DNA from: a bacterium
Lineage (GTDB): Bacteria > Bacteroidota > Ignavibacteria > Kapaibacteriales > UBA7675
NCBI GenBank assembly: GCA_030430495.1
Contig: JAUIKM010000036.1
Span: 1 to 64,000 of the forward strand
Direction: 5' to 3'
DNA: 64,000 nt
A program made the translations under genes and the position numbers. Under the pieces are notes generated by a model. That model saw only the letters and a list, made by a program, of their open reading frames with translations. It ran no database searches and was not told the DNA's origin. This document shows, piece by piece, positions 62,697-64,000 of this stretch (position 1 is the first letter of the stretch; each line of letters begins with the position of its first letter).

Positions 62697-63113
62697 TTAC
62701 TGCCGCTCGCTGCCCGATTGCTCGTTGTTATCCCGAGCCTGATCTTCCTGTTCGTCATCGTCGTCGAAGTCGACGGGCTCAATGGCCGGCTCCGCGCTCG
62801 CGGGCGCCTGGTTTTTGGGCCGACTGAGCAAGCGCGCGGCAATCAGTCCGCCGACGCCGGTCAGCAGGTTCACCAGCATGAGCATGCCGAAAACCTCGAC
62901 GTTCTCGGCCGTATCCGGAACGCCGCCCAGAATGGACATAATGCGGCCGCCCAACAACAGGTTGCCGCAGGACACAATGACAAGCAAAATGGTCAGGAAG
63001 GTCAGCCAGGAGTTGCGCCGTCCGCGCTGCGAAAAACGAACAATTGACAGCAGCAAAACCACCAGCGGGCCGGCTACGGCCCAGATCAACATGATTGCGT
63101 TGACGGCATTCAT
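62697..63113 (-). CDS. small membrane protein with acidic tail
   Basis: About 138 residues from ATG 63113, chosen because GGAGGGG lies eight bases upstream; codons further upstream are not protein-like. Three TM helices (about 4-22, 36-55 and 75-95) are followed by a charged C-terminal tail (FDDDDEQEDQARDNNEQSG), probably cytoplasmic. No family is recognised. It is 50 bp upstream of prfC and may be co-transcribed with it. Confidence 0.65.
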   Translation of the reverse strand: MNAVNAIMLIWAVAGPLVVLLLSIVRFSQRGRRNSWLTFLTILLVIVSCGNLLLGGRIMSILGGVPDTAENVEVFGMLMLVNLLTGVGGLIAARLLSRPKNQAPASAEPAIEPVDFDDDDEQEDQARDNNEQSGSERQ

Positions 63114-63266
63114 CGTGAGCGCCCCTCCCGATCGATCCGGCGCAGTGCCTCCACAGCCGGACGAGAAAACGCCGAACCCGCCACAGTACAGCGACTGCGC
63201 GGGTTCGGATCCATTTTGCGCATGTCCGCCGCCGGGTCCCGGCGGCGAACAGCGTAGCAAAACGTA

Positions 63267-64000
63267 TTATTGCCACGGTAGATTGTAGCGCAGACCGGCG
63301 TAAATCGTACGTCCCTGGATCGGGCCCCAGACCAACGATGAATCAAAATACGGTCCGTAAGGGTCGTCGGCCGCCAGCACCGGCTGCTCCTGACGGTAGT
63401 CGGTCAGGTTCTCCACGCCGATGTAGAAGTCGAGCAGATCAAAGCGGCGCGTAATCTGCGTGTTGGCCTGTCCATAAGCCGGAAAGCGCTCGTCCAGCTG
63501 ATATTGCTCCGGGTTGGACGCCGTCGACGGCAGCCGTCCGCCGCTGCGAATCACGACCGTCGCGTCGACCTGCCACTCCTCCGCCTCGTCCTGATACGAG
63601 AAGTTCACAAATCCCTTGTGCGGACTTTGCAGCGGCGCTTCCAGCAGCACGCCGTCGATCGTGGTGAACACGTCGTTCCAGCGGTAGGCCACCGTCGTCT
63701 CCAAACCGCTGAATAACTCCGTCGAAACCTGCACCAGGAAGGAATTGGCGTAGGAGTCGCCGTCGAGGTTGTTTACAAAGACTTTTTGCGGGTCGCGGTC
63801 GGTGTTAATTATCACCTGATTGCTGAATTCCGTGCGGAAAAACTCGGTGTTGAAACTGACCACCTGCTCGCCAAATTCAAATGCCGCGGCGTAGGCGATG
63901 CCGAGGTTGAGCGCCCGTTCGGGGCGCAGCGACTCTTCAATCACGATGTCGCGCGAACTGGCCATCAGCGCCATGTTTTCAGCAAACACATTGGCGGTGC
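63267..64000 (-). CDS. TonB-dependent receptor, C-terminal part
   Basis: Partial gene; the frame is open through the right edge of the window. About 245 residues of the barrel end are seen: TANVFAENMALMASSRDIVI, ESLRPERALNLGIAYAAAFE, VSFNTEFFRTEFSNQVIIN, then DFYIGVENLTDYRQEQPVL and the end TIYAGLRYNLPW-Q. The phrases A-x-N-x-x-A-E-N and S-R and the F-Y-x-G-V-E-N-L-T-D-Y-R-Q-x-x-P stretch are typical of TonB-dependent receptors with a CarboxypepD_reg domain. It is not the same protein as the receptor at 557. Substrate unknown. Confidence 0.88.
   Translation of the reverse strand, partial: TANVFAENMALMASSRDIVIEESLRPERALNLGIAYAAAFEFGEQVVSFNTEFFRTEFSNQVIINTDRDPQKVFVNNLDGDSYANSFLVQVSTELFSGLETTVAYRWNDVFTTIDGVLLEAPLQSPHKGFVNFSYQDEAEEWQVDATVVIRSGGRLPSTASNPEQYQLDERFPAYGQANTQITRRFDLLDFYIGVENLTDYRQEQPVLAADDPYGPYFDSSLVWGPIQGRTIYAGLRYNLPWQ

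Overview
The window reads as a chromosomal segment of a moderately GC-rich (roughly 55-58% by eye) Gram-negative bacterium of the Fibrobacterota-Chlorobiota-Bacteroidota (FCB) type. The main grounds are about nine proteins that combine a signal peptide with a C-terminal type IX secretion (T9SS) sorting domain (a conserved P-N/Q-P motif, a beta-rich stretch of about 80 residues, a final V-R or similar), two TonB-dependent receptors (one with a CarboxypepD_reg-like N-terminal domain) and many small outer-membrane beta-barrels. I cannot fix the genus. No rRNA, tRNA or CRISPR array was found, and the T9SS machinery itself is not in the window.

Layout. 0.5-3.4 kb: complete TonB-dependent receptor. 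3.5-8.1 kb: small membrane and secreted proteins, a beta-barrel, a T9SS cargo protein and a gene-poor stretch holding a direct repeat of about 114 bp. 8.3-13.2 kb: secreted CAP/SCP-domain T9SS protein divergent from a TPR-LuxR-type regulator. 13.4-18.9 kb: WG-repeat secreted protein, asparaginyl-tRNA synthetase (asnS), an outer-membrane protein with an unresolved start, and an RlmL-type rRNA methyltransferase overlapping it. 18.9-22.2 kb: receiver-histidine kinase hybrid and a membrane-anchored FMN glutamate-synthase-like protein. 22.4-31.2 kb: three T9SS cargo proteins, one of them 1700 residues long with a LamG-like domain. 31.4-35.9 kb: Ppx/GppA phosphatase and a three-gene histidine kinase/response regulator operon.

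36.2-43.8 kb looks like an accessory island of lower GC. It holds a decayed IS4-type transposase fused to the 3' end of a lost beta-barrel gene, an AT-rich RCC1-repeat T9SS protein, an orphan T9SS C-terminal fragment, and a tightly packed five-gene operon of unknown function. In transcription order that operon encodes a single-TM coiled-coil protein, a large coiled-coil/TM/periplasmic protein with near-identical 60-residue repeats, a small soluble protein, a single-TM periplasmic coiled-coil protein and an outer-membrane beta-barrel. The arrangement suggests a trans-envelope assembly and is my best candidate for an undescribed system.

44.2-50.4 kb: a second member of a T9SS cargo family also found at 30.3 kb, a lipoprotein with two fibronectin type III modules and a Spondin_N-like domain, two tandem DUF2330 proteins and an RnfD/NqrB-like membrane protein. 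50.6-55.7 kb: sigma factor with membrane-bound partner, Nudix hydrolase, lipoprotein, flavin monooxygenase and an SRPBCC protein. 55.9-64 kb: beta-propeller T9SS protein, a duplicated Cys-rich secreted protein, a beta-barrel, a TIGR03067-like secreted protein, release factor 3 (prfC), a small membrane protein and the C-terminal part of a second TonB-dependent receptor that runs off the right edge.

Taken together the window is dominated by cell-surface and secreted functions, with a few housekeeping genes (asnS, prfC, ppx/gppA-like, rlmL-like) and signalling genes between them.
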